This document shows, piece after piece, positions 18,173 through 20,704 of a DNA stretch of 20,704 nt. The translations under genes were made by a program, and so were the position numbers. This DNA comes from Ichthyophonus hoferi (taxonomy: Eukaryota > Opisthokonta > Ichthyosporea > Ichthyophonida > Ichthyophonidae), in contig NAOQ01000608.1 of NCBI GenBank assembly GCA_002751075.1, forward strand, positions 20,260 through 40,963. The letters are read 5' to 3'. The notes beneath the pieces were generated by a model. That model saw nothing but the letters and a program-made list of their open reading frames with translations, made no database searches and was not told the origin of the DNA. Position 1 is the stretch's first letter, and every line of letters begins with the position of its first letter.

Positions 18173-20550
18173 CTATTCCTTCATTGCTTCCTCTTTGTTC
18201 TCCTCTTCCTCCCTCCCCTTATCCTGTAATAAAGGTTTCATATATTTACATTGCAGCCAGACTCGGAACATCTGAAGGTTTCTCTTACGATTAACTAATA
18301 AACGTTTATCATAGCCATTTTCTTGACACACAAGCCCGGCGCTAGTGAGAGAACTATCCATTTCCTCTGTGGTTAAGCACACATTAGCATGGAGGTTTTT
18401 TGTAAAAGTATAGAGGAAGATTGGGAAGAATTATAGGAATGTATAAAGTAGAGGCATATTGTTAACAGTTTTAAACTATACGGTACTATGGCTATTAATA
18501 ATATTTAAATAGAATATAAAATAGCGGATATAATACAACATTGCATAGTCTACATAATATATAGCCTACCTTTGGTGAAAAAATAAACGCGCGTGCCATC
18601 TCCACGAACATAAAAGTTGTCTTCCAAATAGCGATTCTTTTTAAATCTCAACTAGGGGTGAGAGTGATGTTAATGATCGGTAGGAACAAGTGTAATAATA
18701 TATGAGTTTTCTTAAAGTAAAACACAGTATATCTTTAAAAGGAATAATTAATATGCATATATATGTATATGTAAGTATGTAGTAGAACATGTTATTAGGT
18801 AGTACACAAACGCCAAACGTCATACAATAATTCAACTACATAGACAGGAATTACATTGATTGGCTAACATTAATTAACCTAATTACCTGCGCCAAATCAT
18901 ATCGTCCATAGTCCCGGAACAGCAACACTCCTCCAGGCCGAAGAGCCTATTAGTGGAGGAAAGATAAATCAATTTTAATGTCTTATAATTGGTCCATTAA
19001 CTCATTTTAAATAATTTATTACCGTTCATTTAGAGGTTATAAAGCAGAAGAAACACTAGATAGATATAAAATAAAAATATATGAGCATTAATGAAAAAGA
19101 AAGAGAGAGAAAGAGAGAGAAAGAGAGAGAAGGTAGAATCGGAATAGAGAGGTCATATGTTTTATGGTATATACTTTATGGTATATATTAGATGGTATAT
19201 GTTACATATTTTGCTAGGTAGTGTAAATTATATCTAAAACATTTTATGCCCACACGCCATCTCACCTCGATATTGAACATTCTATATACAATATATATGA
19301 TACATTACATATTATATGATAAACATTATAAACTATATACTATACTATGCACTATATACTCTATATTATATATTATATATTATATATACTCTATACTATA
19401 CACTATATACTATAAACTGTATATTATATACTATATACTATATACTATATACTATATACTATTAACCATATCCTACATATTATACACTATATACTACATA
19501 CTATACACTATACTACATACAATACACTATCTATTATGCACTATATACTACATACCATATACTATCTACTATACACTATATACTACGTACTATACACTAT
19601 CTACTATATACCAAACATTGAATACACCCTAATCTACATCTATTACCATATACCCCTACATACATACGTACTTTGGTTAATTTCTCCAACACAACAGAAA
19701 ACTTAGAGGGATGAATGGCTGATAGAATGAAGATAAGAATAACAATATCCAATGAGCCGTCCTCAATAGGTAGTGGTTCGTCACTACTGACGTCATGAAC
19801 AAAGGCATGGCATCTTTTTGTGTCATATTCAGCTTGGTTCTAAAGGGAAAACGAGTGCGTGTGAGGGAATGTATATATGTATACCGTATAACATATACAA
19901 ATATATAGTAATAGATGTGTATATATGCACCCACTCATGAATATATATAAACATCGCTAAAAATAGATAAAAAATATATACTATCTAATTATATATTACT
20001 ATATAATGATAGATACAGCGAGTGCTAAAACCATGACATACTCATAAACCCACATTTAAAACATTTAGCATAACTTATCTACCAATAGCGTCTATAAATT
20101 ATAAAACAATAAAAGCAGATGAAAAATATATACTGTAATTAGCAAATCAAATCAGCCTAACAGAAGCAACCATTGCATGTATATAAACAGGAATAAACCA
20201 TTGGTATAATTCGAAAATTAATTAATTAATTAGGATAGAAAAAGGGAATATAGCATAATACCATAGAATAAGCTACTACACAAAAGAAACAGAAAAAGGG
20301 AAAATAATGACTGTAGATCTGTTTTAATTACTGTAACGTTATTGGCTAATTTTCCATTTATACATGATATATTTGGTAGGCTAAAATGGGAAAAATAGAT
20401 ACTATGGATCTATTTTTTAATATGAATTTTATACATGGTATAATTGGCGAGTTAAATACTATTAAAATCATATTCTCTTACCTTTAAAATACTAACAGCA
20501 GTGGATGATATATCACATGCATGTACAAAGCAAGAATCGTTTGGATTGGC
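18173..20550 (-). CDS. METTL2: METTL2-type tRNA m3C methyltransferase, 3' five exons (partial)
   Basis: Coding exons in transcript order: 20482-20550, 19672-19839, 18887-18946, 18570-18651 and 18173-18366. They sum to 190 codons plus TAG with consistent phases. The 5' exons, with the SAM-binding glycine motif, lie off the right edge. Family knowledge: METTL2/6/8 proteins are S-adenosylmethionine-dependent enzymes that make 3-methylcytidine at position 32 of certain tRNAs. Diagnostic pieces: [56 protein letters not shown], then [20 protein letters not shown] and RVYFFTKEEM. The ending [20 protein letters not shown] follows METTL2/METTL8 rather than METTL6. An acidic/lysine-rich tail ([14 protein letters not shown]) extends past the usual end. 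METTL2 and METTL8 cannot be separated from this part alone. Neighbouring genes are functionally unrelated. Confidence 0.93.
19095..19131. repeat. GAAAGAGA purine microsatellite
   Basis: About four units of AAAGAGAG in a METTL2 intron. Purine-only on the plus strand, so a polypyrimidine tract on the transcribed sense strand. It is too far from the acceptor at 18947 to serve as its pyrimidine tract. Confidence 0.85.
19271..19620. repeat. CTATA/TATACTA satellite array
   Basis: About 350 bases of TATACTATA-type units with CACTATATACTACATA variants, in a METTL2 intron. The 128-codon plus-strand frame across it (mostly Y, I, L, T) is only a translation of the repeat. It is the same family as the arrays in the F-box introns. 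Confidence 0.9.
19840..20481 (-). other. METTL2 intron
   Basis: AT-rich intron between the exon ending VSILK (donor GTAAGAG) and the exon starting NQAEYD (acceptor CCTTTAG). No gene is seen. Two related short blocks near 20310-20460 (for example TTTATACATG and TTTTATACATGG) suggest a small local duplication. Confidence 0.55.
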
Positions 20551-20704
20551 CTGGGTCAAATAGAGGGTGTTAATGTAAATAGGTATTATAGTTTATTTAC
20601 TTTATGCTATATAAGATAAAGATTATTTAATATATAGAAAGAGAAAAGGTATTATAAGTAACAATAAATACGAAAGGTGTTCATGAGAAAGATAGATATA
20701 GTAA

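Larger units (their letters stand above)
18947..19671 (-). other. METTL2 intron with simple repeats
   Basis: Intron between the exon ending LEKLTK (donor GTACGT, 19666-19671) and the exon starting ALRPGG. It is mostly repeats: a GAAAGAGA tract at about 19095-19131 and the CTATA array at 19271-19620. No coding content is supported. Confidence 0.7.

Noticed and set aside
19246-19632. 128-codon plus-strand frame
   Set aside because: It is a translation of the CTATA satellite (almost only Y, I, L, T) in a METTL2 intron on the opposite strand.
1-20704. CRISPR arrays, bacterial operons or defence systems
   Set aside because: No regular repeat-spacer pattern or prokaryotic gene structure is present. 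The spliced genes show that this is eukaryotic DNA.

Overview
This window looks like nuclear DNA from an animal. It is AT-rich and carries intron-containing genes with GT/AG splice sites, long introns full of simple repeats, and remnants of a Penelope-like retroelement and a foldback DNA element. Three protein genes can be assembled, all on the minus strand and head-to-tail. Their products (a VPS33B-type Sec1/Munc18 protein, an F-box/leucine-rich-repeat protein and a METTL2-type tRNA methyltransferase) are animal-like. AT-richness, modest introns and CTATA satellites would suit a sponge or another early-branching invertebrate, but I cannot name the taxon.

Layout from left to right. Positions 1-157 are an ATGT microsatellite. 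Positions 408-3790 hold the first six coding exons (152 codons, phases consistent) of a VPS33B homologue whose 3' part lies off the left edge. Its introns carry degraded copies of its own exon/intron junctions. Positions 3791-8824 are a 5 kb intergenic block: a pair of 360-380 bp direct repeats (4801-5162, 6363-6740), a tRNA-Met-like half, and a broken Penelope-like element whose reverse transcriptase region is present as an inverted repeat and is followed by a hammerhead-like motif. Positions 8825-16611 hold a complete eight-exon F-box/LRR gene (414 codons plus stop). A 0.6 kb foldback element (16731-17329) sits about 120 bp upstream of its start codon. Positions 17330-18172 are intergenic, with one small open frame of uncertain status. 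Positions 18173-20550 hold the last five exons (190 codons plus stop) of a METTL2-type methyltransferase whose 5' part lies off the right edge.

The three genes have no evident shared pathway: VPS33B acts in endosomal membrane fusion, the F-box protein is probably a ubiquitin-ligase substrate receptor, and METTL2 modifies tRNA. Nothing here looks like a defence island or a gene cluster. The unusual material is structural: self-copied splice junctions in VPS33B introns, the inverted reverse transcriptase repeat, and the foldback element in the F-box promoter region. All exon models come from reading splice sites and phases by eye, without transcript data.
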